From positions 6,552,479 to 6,616,478 of the forward strand of contig CM072899.1 in NCBI GenBank assembly GCA_037013685.1: DNA of 64,000 bases. The letters are read 5' to 3'. The position numbers and the translations under genes were made by a program. Shown piece after piece: positions 28,701 through 39,260 of this stretch. The DNA is from Acridotheres tristis (taxonomy: Eukaryota; Chordata; Aves; Passeriformes; Sturnidae). The notes beneath the pieces were generated by a model, which was not told the DNA's origin, did no database searches, and worked only from the letters and a program-made list of their open reading frames with translations. Every line of letters starts with the position of its first letter. Position 1 is the first letter of the stretch.

Positions 28701-31700
28701 TTACGTGAATTCTCAGATTCTTGTTTCTGTTCAAGTTGTGCTTGACTACAGCAGAGGGACAGAAATTGTGCTAATAGTCTGCACAGCAATTCTTCTGGGT
28801 CCTCACACTGTGGGGTTTGCACAGCTCTTGGTTGTCATCTGCTCTCTCTTTCCTAAGTAAAAACTGTACAGGTATCTCTGCCTGTTTTGTGTTAGTGTTA
28901 GCAGAAAGAAGGTTGCTGTAGAATGTGGATGTGAAGCAAAATTTTTATGGGCTTGGGTTTTATCTTAGTTGGCCAGAGTGAACTAGAGTTGGTAGAAGTG
29001 AACTTTAAAATAAACAGCATCACTTTTTCTGCAGCTGTTGTCTGTATTCTCTTTGCCCTGGATCTCCAGGGACTCTTGTGTTTTGATTCCCAGTCACTGA
29101 GTGTGACTGGCCAAGGACTGAGATGGACAGGTCAGAATCACCAGAGTAGTTTTACCTTCTCCTCTGACTGACTGCCAGGCAGGGTACTGTTGTTTTCAGG
29201 TTCTCCTACTTGCTGATATCAGTTTGACATCAGTTTGTGGTTTATTGCATGAGGCAAATTCTCCTCATGTGCATGATTACAAATGCTACATCAGCATTAT
29301 GTATGGTAGAATATAAGAATGTGATAGATGAAGGAAAATAAGTAACTGCACTTTGCAGAGTTCATATTTGGTATTCAGCTTGCAGCAAGAATAAGAAATT
29401 GGATGGTTTAGCCCACTATTTTTTGAGGACTATCACTAACAGTGATAAATTGACAAGATGACAAGACCACGTGTGCACTTAAGGCAGAAAAAATAAAAGC
29501 ATGGGATAATTCAATCCGTAGATTTCATTTTCATGCTCTTGCAGTCCCTAAGGACATACATGACTGACAACTCTAATAGCAAAAATCTGGATTTGAGGGT
29601 CTTCCTTCACTGACCCAGCAAACCTTTGCCAAGTAATGATGGCTGCCTGATGCACAGCCTGAGTGTCAGCTGAAGAAAGAGAAACACCTGGGATTCAAGA
29701 GCTGAAAAAGACATTTAAAAAGGAAATACAAGATGAAGTGGAAGAAGGTCACAGGCAAAGAGCAAAGACTGAAGTAAAACTAATGGTATGGACATTGCTG
29801 GGGATGGGACTGCTCCTGCTTGATGGATCTTATGGATTTCCAGCCTTGGTTTTGTCACTGGCAGCACCATGCTGTTGTGATATTACTAGTCTGAGAGTGG
29901 ATCTTCTTGAAATGTCCATCATGTGGCAATGCTCTGGGCGATGGGCACTTCTCTTCCTCTGAGAAGAGTATCAGCTACACCTGGGTGTAAGAGAGGTGAA
30001 GGATGCACCAGGGAGCTGCAAGTACAGGCTCTGCTACCAACTGGGAATTCCATAGAGCTCATCTGCAGATGTGAGCTCCTATTTAATGTGATTTCCAGCA
30101 AATCTTTAATCGAGCTCATGACCAGCCTTCTTATGTCACTTTTATCTGGATCTCTCTCGTCTCACCCCATAAAAAGTGGGTTTTATGAAGATGTGGAGTA
30201 GCCTACTGCACAAATGACACATCACCTCCTGAAATCTAATAGAGCTGTCATCCTTGTGCTGCTGTTGTATCTGTTAAAGCCATCAGCTGAACATCTGTCC
30301 CTCTGTATTTTATACGTTACAAACCACTTTGCCAACTGCCTCCACCCAGCCAGGTTGCCGGAAACACTGCATTTTAAATGCTTTTAGAGTGGGAGGAAAG
30401 AGGGAGTGTTTTTTTCATTTTTCAGTCAGCTGCATCTGATAAAAGAACACTTTGTAGTGCTGGGTAACCCCAAACATGTAAAAGCTGGTTTGCAAGCCAT
30501 GCTGCAGTATTCTAAAAAGGACTGGAGCTCTTCAAAACTCATTCGATTGGAATCACATTGGACCCAAATTTGGCAAGAAAACCACCTAATTTCAGTGCTG
30601 AAATCTGTAACAAACTGGAAGTAATTCTCTATTATCATGGAGTTCATATAAATCAAGGCTTCTGCTTCCAAAACTGAATTACACACAACAGCACAAGCTA
30701 TTGTTGCTTTTAGGAGCAGACATCCAAACCCAAGCATGTCCAGTTCCAGGTGTTCAATACTGTAATGAGAGCCAAGGTTTTTCGAGATATTTGAATAAGT
30801 TAAACAGCATGTTGAACTTTCCTGAAAAAACTGGTCTCCTTTTCGAAGGGATTTTAAGCCTTTAAAAAAAAAAATCTGACCTGTTTTCTCCAATTCTGAA
30901 TATTTTCAGAAATATTCTAATTTTCTGGCAGGAACTTTGTATTTGGCTTGATGATGCCCACAGGAAAGTGCTGCAAAGAGCTCATGAGCCTGGACCAGCA
31001 GCAGAAGGCTGGAGAAAGCAGTGATGAAACACAGGGAACAGGAGCAGACTGCAGGGCATGGCCAGAGGAGCTTCCATGGCAAGTCCCTCTTCCCCACACA
31101 GTTGGAAGAACACAGTTGGGAACCACAATTTCATCACATGCACCTCAAGCAGAATTTGATCTCCTTGTAAAGAGTGAGGAGCTGAGCAGATTGCTATTAA
31201 AATCAACCAGATTTCATACAGAATTTACAGATTTTTACAGAATTAACTGTAGGGTGGCAAACATGAAATAGCCAACTGCTATTTCTTTTTTATCCATATT
31301 TGAACGCTTTTTTGCCTAAACAGCAGCAGGTGTTCTGGGCTGCCCTGTCAGCATTTCCATCAGCTACCAAATATGGATGCAAATTAATTAATTATTCCTG
31401 CAGTACTTCTCCCTTTTTGCTGCATTTATTTTCATTTTTGGGCTGTACCTGCCTGTGTGGCAGTTCCCAACACAGTGTCTGACTTTGTTTGCTACTTGAT
31501 GTAGTGAAAAGAACATCTTTTACTATCCCTAATTCTAAATGTTACTATTCTGTTGTGGGGTTTTCTTACCTGATACCCTTTTGCTTAGATAATGCTGGAG
31601 AGTCAAACCATATGTAAAGATGCTGTAGGTTTAATGCCCTGTGATTGGGATTGATATGGAATATGGTGTATTTGAGAGTTGAGAGTTTGAGGGAAAAGTC

Positions 31701-33365
31701 ACAGTACAACCAGTTTATTAGCTGTGATGCTTCTTTATCTCTTGAGAAGCTCACCTTGTTGCACCTGCCAAGAAAGGCTGTCTCCTGGAACAGCTAAGGC
31801 AGTTTATCTCCATAGATACTTGGACACAGCATAAAGGACACTTGCTGGCTGTGTACCTGCATTCAAAATGGGTTAAGAGTAAACTGTGTGTGTCTGCAGC
31901 CTGAGTATGTGCTACTGATAAACTCATAATCAAAGAAGTGAAACCCTTTTGAAGATCAAAAGAACTCTTGTTACGTGTATCTGATTACAAGCAATGGTCT
32001 ACGGTGTCTTGGAGCAGCAAACACAATCAGTGACACAAGCAGGTGGGGTTGGGATGAATTGATGGAGACATGGGCCTTTAGGACTCTCTTCTTGGTCTTG
32101 GGCACTCTGACCCAGTGTTAGGAGCAAAATACACATCATTGCTGCCATATACTTCCAGTTTCTCTTACAAGCTGAGTTTTCAGTCAGCTGCAGAGACTTG
32201 GGAGGAGCAGTGAAACTGTCAGATGTATTTTGTCATGGAAAGATATCCTGACTTTTAGAGAGAAAGGAAAGCTGTGCTTTCTCCCCCGCTTCTCCTTTTC
32301 CATATCACACATGACCAAGAATGAGGGGGGAAAAAAATCACATTTAGCTATGACATGTCTCATCCTTACATTTTCCAGTGTACGAATTCATGTGGCATGG
32401 TTTAGGCTCTGTTCTAGTCCTAAAATACTTTCTAGTGTAATAATATTAAAAACTGAGAGCCCTCAGTGCTCTTCCTTCTTCCTTGGACAGTCTCTGGGCA
32501 TTCCCCTCCAGGACCATAACCTCGTCTGTCTCCTGAGGCTTGAGGGATGGGGGGAATTTCTGTAGACTCAGGGCACACAGCTCAGGAGTCCCTGAGCCAT
32601 GTGCCAAGATCAGTGCTGATGGGGTGTGGAGGAGTTTGATTAATATGCTGAAACTTAAGCTGTGCCTGCCAGAGGCTGGTACTAAAATAAAAAAAATTTA
32701 AAAAAACAAACAAACAAATCCTAACAGGATAGGTGTTTGAGAAATGCTGTAGATGCCTCACATTGTCTCGTGCACAAGGAGGAGAAACTTTGCCTTCTTG
32801 TACTTCTGCACAGGCCAGATATTATTTTGTTGGTAGATATTGAGAAGCATGTGAGAAAGGCTAAATGGAACATCTGGTGACAGGGATTTCCACCAAAGCC
32901 ACCTCAATGGCAGCCCCAGAGCAGGTTTTTCAGTCTGAAGAAGGTCACATACACTGTGAATAATCCTTCCCTCCCACATCCTCCATTCTAGGCAAAATCA
33001 CCCGTGCCTGTCAGCACTTGCAGGAGTTGTGGTGTAAAGGGGTCTGTACAGTGATTCCAGTCTCATCTAGGCTACAAAGTGATCATGCTCTCTTCTCTCA
33101 CCTCCTCTCCCTTCCATATATCCCAGCAATGGATTTCCCAGAGCACTTCTGTCCCATAAATAAGGCATGGTGTCACTCGTTTGCCTGCCAGGGAAACTGG
33201 GTAACACCTAAAAATCTAAAGAGGAAGGAAAGAAATATTTCATTATAAGTGATTTCTAAATGAAGAATTTAAGAACAAGCTAGTCAAAAGTGTATCTTTT
33301 GAGGAGGGAGGTTCAGTAAAGCACTGTATGTTGGAAATGTCAGCTGTTGTTTACAATAAATGCTG
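22791..33365. other. Intergenic; no gene seen
   Basis: No gene is supported. A 14-base direct repeat (attttcaaaaatct) flanks a run of 15 A at 24443-24489. An A-rich tract with AAAC units lies at 32683-32719. A T-rich patch lies at 23588-23620. Open frames reach about 155 codons (30426-30893, minus) but look like chance frames in low-stop sequence. Confidence 0.7.
24443..24489 (+). repeat. Short direct repeat flanking an A-run
   Basis: Two exact copies of the 14-mer attttcaaaaatct, at 24443-24456 and 24476-24489, enclose a run of A and a short linker. This could be replication slippage or a target-site duplication around a minimal poly-A insertion. Confidence 0.8.
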
Positions 33366-33430
33366 AATAGAATCACAGCACAGCCCGGATTGGAAGGGAT
33401 CTAGAAAGATCATCCGGTCCAACCTTGTCA
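33366..33430 (-). mobile_element. CR1 LINE 3'-end fragment, antisense
   Basis: The plus strand reads atagaatcacagcacagccc, then ggattggaagggatctagaa, then agatcatccggtccaacctt. This is the reverse complement of the last roughly 65 bases of an avian CR1, with 'atagaatcacag' corresponding to the terminal repeat unit of the LINE. Only the extreme 3' end is present, so the copy is strongly 5'-truncated and oriented on the minus strand. Confidence 0.9.
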
Positions 33431-34235
33431 AAAAGAAAAAATTTGGTTAAGAAAATGTCCTGGTCTTGTGATTTTCAGGCATGTTGGATTGTGCCTTGCT
33501 TTTGCCAAGGTCAGATGGTGTTGCTCTGATAAAGCAGAGTGGGAAATGGGGCTGGTAGGCCACTTCTATTAGTTTTCACATGCTCTATGTAACCAAAAAC
33601 TGAAGCATAATCTGTTGGCACAAGATTGTCTGTATATCCTTAGTTCAATGAAAGAATTTTGAATACTTGACATTTTAGTCTCAACCATGGTTTACATCTG
33701 AAGTAATTTGAAGGTTTATTTTGATTAGAATCTGAATAGTCATTTTTGATTAGCAGTCTGCATAGATCAGAAATGATATTGCAGATCTGAAGCCCTGCTG
33801 ATTGCCAAAGGTAACACATTCTCTGTGCTTACTCAGGTTCTTGGTGCTGAACGTTTTTGAAGTTGAGCTGAACCATGGAATATTTGTTTTCTTTGCAACT
33901 GTTGTCTAGCCATCTGCTTTAGGTTTGCTTGATTTCAAGAAGGGTTGGATTGTTTTGGCTTTTTGTTTTATATTAAAGATGTTGGGTGCATTAATCCTCT
34001 GAAAAATCAAAACGCCCTCAAGATTAATTGCAGATATGGGTCAGCTATTTGTTGCATTCTACCCATATGAAACAGGTGTTTGGATTGGCAAGTCATCCAG
34101 GGGCAAAGGAAGGACTTCATAGAGTCTTTTTTTTTTTTTCCTTTGAGTTCATGGTGAAACTGAGCTTTACACATTCTCCAGGAGTCAATTACTTCAAATG
34201 TCGTGTTCTGCAAACAATTCTTACTGGAATGGTTT
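33431..34235. other. Intergenic spacer between two CR1 fragments
   Basis: No gene or recognised element was seen. A T-run lies at about 34129-34139. Confidence 0.7.
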
Positions 34236-34420
34236 CATAGAATCACAGAAACTGAGGTTGGAAAGAAATTGTAAAGGTCATTTAGACCAATCCCTACACA
34301 AAGCAAGACCATCTGCCTTTGTCTTTATCATAGCCACCCATGAGGTAGCTGGAGAAAGCAATTAGATGGACTTATCCTCAGCTCGTTCCCTTCCAGGCTG
34401 AAAAAGTTCTATTCTTGGTC
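34236..34420 (-). mobile_element. CR1 LINE 3' fragment, antisense
   Basis: The sequence starts with catagaatcacagaaactga and continues with a diverged 'ggttggaaagaaattgtaaaggtcatt' block, the reverse complement of the CR1 3' end. Further right, 'ttcccttccaggctgaaaaa' resembles the CR1 region that normally reads 'ccaggctgaacaa', so the fragment probably runs to about 34420. It has the same orientation as the fragment at 33366, about 0.9 kb away, and is more diverged internally. Confidence 0.85.
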
Positions 34421-35700
34421 TGTCCTGTGCTTCAGTCTTTGCCTGACTTGGTTACAGCATTTTCATGTCTTTCTTGACTGAACTACTTCCTATGGGAGCA
34501 CGGGGCTATCTGTTCCCCTTACCTGGTGTCTCCACATGTAGCCTGAAAGGTTGGATTGGGTTAGAGAGCAGGGCAGGTAGGTCTGGGGGGATAAAATGGG
34601 AAGGCAGGAAATTCACAGCTAAGGCAGGCACCTTTGGCTGGCAGCTGTCAGGGGGAGGGGTGAGCTCATGGTGTTTTCCCAGGGGGAATTCTCCAGTAGC
34701 ATATTTCGGTGTTTCTGAGGCTTGGAACCCAGGTTTGTTTTCCTTAGATCTATTTGGCAAACGAACAGTGTTTCCAGCAGCCAACAGCACTTCAAACTTG
34801 ATCCAGCAGGGAGCCCTCTCATTAGGTAAAAGGGACTCAGACTGCAGAGGTTAAACCCAAATGCTGGAGTCCCAGTTCAGCACCCCACTCACAAGAGCTT
34901 GCTTGCCAGATGCTGACAGATGACTGTCTTTCCCTCAACAACTAAACTCTTGTTTAGCTTTATTTCAAATGTTTACTTTTCTGCTGGGATTTCCATAAAA
35001 GCCCCTTGTCCTACAGCAGCAGCAGCAAGTCATCCAGGACAAGAATGGGGTCTGTAAAACTGTCCTGGTTTTGTGCTTGTAAAGCTCTTTGAGAGGGAGT
35101 ACACTACCCATCCTGTGTTTTGCTTTTGGAAGGAAGTTAAACATACATTATTTAAGTTATTTGTGTTTTTGTTAGATCATGGGGACAAAGGGGCTGACTG
35201 GTAACAAGCATAAAATAGTTGAAATATATGCCTCTATGATTCTTTTTCTAAAAAACTAAACAAAACAAACTCCCAAAACAGGAAAGGAAGAGGGGGGGAA
35301 AGTGAGGATCAGTTGTTATGTTTTGAGTTGCTTTGGTTTATACATTTTGAGCTCCTACTAGCCTACTGCATCTCAACCTATCTCTGGTCCCCAGATATAA
35401 GGCCACTTACTCAGTCTCTTTAAGAGAAGAGTTGCCTTTGAAAATTAAATTCTGCAGCTAGATCAGCGGTGTATTGGTCCACTGAGGAGAAGGGCATCCA
35501 GCACAGTACTGTGCACTTGCCCCTGTTTCCTGGTGGCTTTTCCCTCTGTTACTGCACAGTGATCCACTCCCTATCACAGAACTGATGCTGCAGCAGCTCT
35601 GGGCAGGAGCAGAAAGGTGTATTATAAATTTCTCTTTGCCTTTTCTCTTTCCTGCTTTAAACGGTGCTGAGTAGTGGGGGAAATCAAGCCTTGAGGGTAG
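34421..35700. other. Intergenic; no gene seen
   Basis: Unique sequence with a short (cag)n run near 35017 and an A-rich AAAC tract near 35250-35280. No exon signal was found. Confidence 0.65.
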
Positions 35701-36800
35701 AGCAGCAGGTCTGGAGCCCGTGGGTGCTGCAGCCCCAGGAGCTCTGGGTGTGCTCAGAGCTGGAGGATGCTGCAGCTCCCACCGCATCCAGCCCTGCTGC
35801 GGTGCTGGGCTCCCTCCTCCCCCAGTTCTGAACGGGAGGGAGCCAAAACCTGCGAGTCCTTCTCCCCTACTGGTGTTGACTAAATCATGTGAGAGGGATT
35901 AAGGAGAGCAGTGAAGCATTTTAACCCTGCTCTCACCGCAAGAGCGCTGGGGAACTGCAGTGCTCTCCTGACAAATGGGCATGTGCCTCAAAGGGCTCGG
36001 ACATGAGAGGGGGAGCGAGGTGGGGCTTGACAAAGAGCCCCTAATCCAGTCAGCTCCTGATGCTGCTGGTGGGGCCACAGCATGGACTGAGCAGTGTTTG
36101 CTCCAGCGTTTCCTCCCTCTGGATGCTGAGCAATGAGGAGCTTTTGCTGTTTGAGGAAGGCAGCATTGCCGCGACACCTTTGTGCGGTGCTCCCACAGCC
36201 GTTCCCACTCCTCCCTGGAGCTTTCTGAAATCACTCTGCCTTTTGATAGTGGCCCAGCTCCCCAGTTGAGTGCCTCCTCTTTGTGCAGGCACCATGGAGT
36301 CCAGGCTGGAGGGAGATAATACTTCCTGAAGTGCTCATTTATCCCAGCGGGAGGGAGGCGGCTCGCAGCATCCACACGGGTTATTAAGCTGCGCTGGAAA
36401 GAAAGAGCAAACTGCAGAGTTGTATTAGTTTATGTATTATCAGCATTTGTAAGGTACCTGTTGCCCTAGTAACGAGGAACAATGTATATAGCTTCGACCA
36501 GGCAAAATCACCCTCTGGTCAGGGAAATTAAAAATTCATGGCCTTTCCTCCGGAGCCACTCCTCCAGTGCTTGGGGAGGAGGGTTCAGGAGACAGAAGAA
36601 ACTGAGCCGGTTGTTATGATCATACAATCCCCGTTTCTGTTCATTCAGTGCTCCTGGGACCCCTGCAGAGCTGCTAACAAGCTGTGTGTATATTGAGAGC
36701 ACGGGGGATATGCTGCAGGCAGGGCAGAGGGGTGGTGGGCAGGCTCAGTAATTCGGACAGTGCCTTTCAGGGCTGAGGGCTTGGGGATACCCTGAGCTGT
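35701..36800. promoter_or_regulatory. Orphan CpG-rich block in the gene desert
   Basis: This roughly 1.1-kb block has clearly higher GC content than its surroundings. By eye it holds at least 25 CpG dinucleotides, whereas flanking kilobases have only a handful. No exon of a known gene is recognisable in it. CpG-rich blocks of this size in vertebrate deserts are often unannotated promoters (for example of lncRNAs) or strong developmental enhancers. Its right part contains an RFX-type X-box (36460-36473). The regulatory role is inferred from composition only. Confidence 0.4.
36460..36473. promoter_or_regulatory. RFX X-box-like motif
   Basis: The sequence gttgccctagtaac is two RFX half-sites (GTTGCC, and AGTAAC as the inverted partner) separated by two bases. 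This fits the X-box consensus bound by RFX factors, which drive many cilium genes. It lies in a repeat-free stretch about 25.7 kb upstream of the ADAMTS9 start codon. Whether it is bound, or acts on ADAMTS9, is not known from sequence. Confidence 0.4.
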
Positions 36801-39000
36801 CCTTCGGTGTTCCTGCTGCTCTCATCTCCGCAGGAATGGCTGGGGAACTCACCAGTGGGGCTCCTCCTGACCCTATTCACCTTGGGACTAGGCTGTCCTG
36901 GCATGAGAGGAGTGACCGACTCTGCTGTTTGTGTGACAAGTGCATGTGCTGCCCTGTCCTCCCTTCCCAGGGCTTAGTGTTTTATCATTAAATGGGAATC
37001 ACAGCATTGCCAAACCTGAAAAGCTACCACGGGTCTCACAGTAGCAATTACTCTTCTAATGAGGGCTGAGTGAGTGAATGAAATGATGCTGTTGCTGTTT
37101 GTGTCAAGGGATGATCTGAAGGCCGTCACATCATGCTGGGCACTGGGACCTCACTCTGGCACTGTGTTCCCACTGGTTGCCCCATCTTTGGAGCAGTACA
37201 TGGCTGAGTACATGGTCCTCTGGACCTTCAGATTCTTGACACTTGATATTTTCCTGATTTTTAAATAGATTGCTCAGTACAAACAGTATAACAAGGTAAA
37301 CATTGTGCTCCAGATGACAACCAAGAAAAATACTGTAAGGGTACCTTAAAGGCTGAGATGGGTTCAGAAGACAATGCTGACTTTGTGTCAATGTCAGGGG
37401 GAGAGTCATTGCTCAGGTCCTGGAAGTTGTAGGAGACAAAACAGCACTTTCTATTGCTTGTGGCTCAACTTGTATGGACTTGTTCCTAGGATCAATTCCA
37501 TATGCTGCTAATGACAATACAGTTTGCCAAGGGAAATGAATTGATGACAGCATTTTAGTGCTTCTCCATGAGGCAAATGGGTCAGGTTTCTTTATTTTTG
37601 CCATTTAGTGCATCTAGTACATCTAGTCTCTCAAATCCGAGCTGCAACCTAAGATATATATAGGCAATTCAGACCTTTGTTTTATCATCTTCTGAAAGAC
37701 GATAAAGTAAGTCATTAAAATCTCCACCAGAGTGAAATAAGAGGTGAGATTCTGATAGTTGTAAACTAGGCGGCCAGCTAAAGGAAATCCAATTATTTGT
37801 GGCACTGCAGGGTTTTGGTGCAGGATCACATCAAAAGTGGTAGCCAGCAGCACAAAATTTACTTCACTTTAGCTTGATGCTTGTCACAGTTTCTACACAA
37901 ACATGAAAATTCATCATCTGCTACTGTTCCATGTTCCTATCACTCTCTCTTGCTTGCATTAGAAGAGATTTGTCTTCACTCTCTATCAGCCACCACAGTG
38001 ATTGCCTCACTGTGACTTTGACTATAATTATAATTGTCTATAGATCCTGCACGGATCTTTCTGACACTGAAAGATTTAAGAGGAGAGTTAAGCTCCAGAA
38101 TCGATGTTAACAAGTCTTTACTTGGGACCCTTATTTAATAAACTCTCATAGCCTCTAGCAGTGATTTACAAAACTGACCTTCACTGACTGGAAAACCAGA
38201 AAATCAGTAAATACATTTCTTCAGAAAGTAATGGATGCTTCCTTATTGGAAATCTCCATGGCACCTGAGTCGTGGCCACAGTTTTACCTGCCCCAAAGCA
38301 TTTCTGCTCTAACTTTGGAGTAGATGATTTATTGCCCTGCAAAGGGCAGAATAAACCTAAACTTCTTGTTCAATGCACATTAAGATGTTGCAGCAGAAGT
38401 AAAAGTAGCTGATTACTTGCAGTGCAGAGCCTCTTCCCACGTCTAGCAGAACTGATAGTGTTGTTTTAAATGGTCCAAGTTATAGGAGTCTGAACCAAAT
38501 GTTGTAAAAGATATGGTATGGAACATCTAGGCTTTGATGAAGACATGGCTGGCTAACCTAACAGGCATTCCTTGGCTTAACAACCCTGCAAAAAAAGTGC
38601 AATGAGTTGTGTGGCTTTGAGTTCAATATGAAGATTTCTGCTTTAAAAAGTAAAGGGTAAAAACAGTAATTGAGTTGGCATTCTGTTCTGGCAGACAACG
38701 TGGCATGGGGACCATGCCCCCAGTGAAAATGCCATGGAGACAATGTGTCTGCTCCTACCCATCACATCGCTTTCCATGCCAGTGGCTGACTTCAATCCAT
38801 ACACAAAATCCAGGCTGCTGGCTGCAGTGGTATTTACAAAGGTGAAATCATGCAACTGTTACTGAAGCCTGCTCGTTGCTGATTGGAAAAGTCGATAAGC
38901 ATTTTACAGATGATGGGTTTGGGCAGAGGTTCTGAAGTGACTCTGCTTCCTTTTACCCTCTGATTTGACTGCTGGGGATGCTGTGTGTACTTCACGTTAA
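36801..39000. other. Intergenic; no gene seen
   Basis: No gene or recognised repeat was seen. The segment at about 38015-38060 has the unique AT-rich look of a conserved element but is short. Confidence 0.65.
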
Positions 39001-39260
39001 ATGGGTAATAAAGGATTATTAAGTGACACAAGAGTGTTAAGAAGTGCTATCCACAAATCAGTATAAAATATTCCAGGCTATTATAAGGCTCTATTACAAG
39101 AAAATGGAAGGATTTTGCATCAGTTGATTAACCAGTTATGAAACTGTGCCTCTCATTAAACTTTCATAGGACATATTAAATGTACAGTTGTAAATGAAAG
39201 GCGACTAGGCAATTTATTGCAAAACAAATGGATTGATATGATGAAAAAGGGGGCTGTGCT
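39001..39260. other. Candidate conserved noncoding element
   Basis: Unique, AT-rich, CpG-poor sequence with ATTA cores, GATTA/TTATTG words and no open frame or simple repeat. Its texture suggests a conserved enhancer, but that is a guess without an alignment. Confidence 0.22.

Noticed and set aside
29663..29962. 99-codon plus frame with a charged start and hydrophobic middle
   Set aside because: It starts with GTG, which is not a normal start in animals, and no ATG-initiated protein or family resemblance is seen.
35058..35080. tgtcctggttttgtgc as a possible avian LTR start
   Set aside because: Similarity stops after about 15 bases; no LTR body follows.
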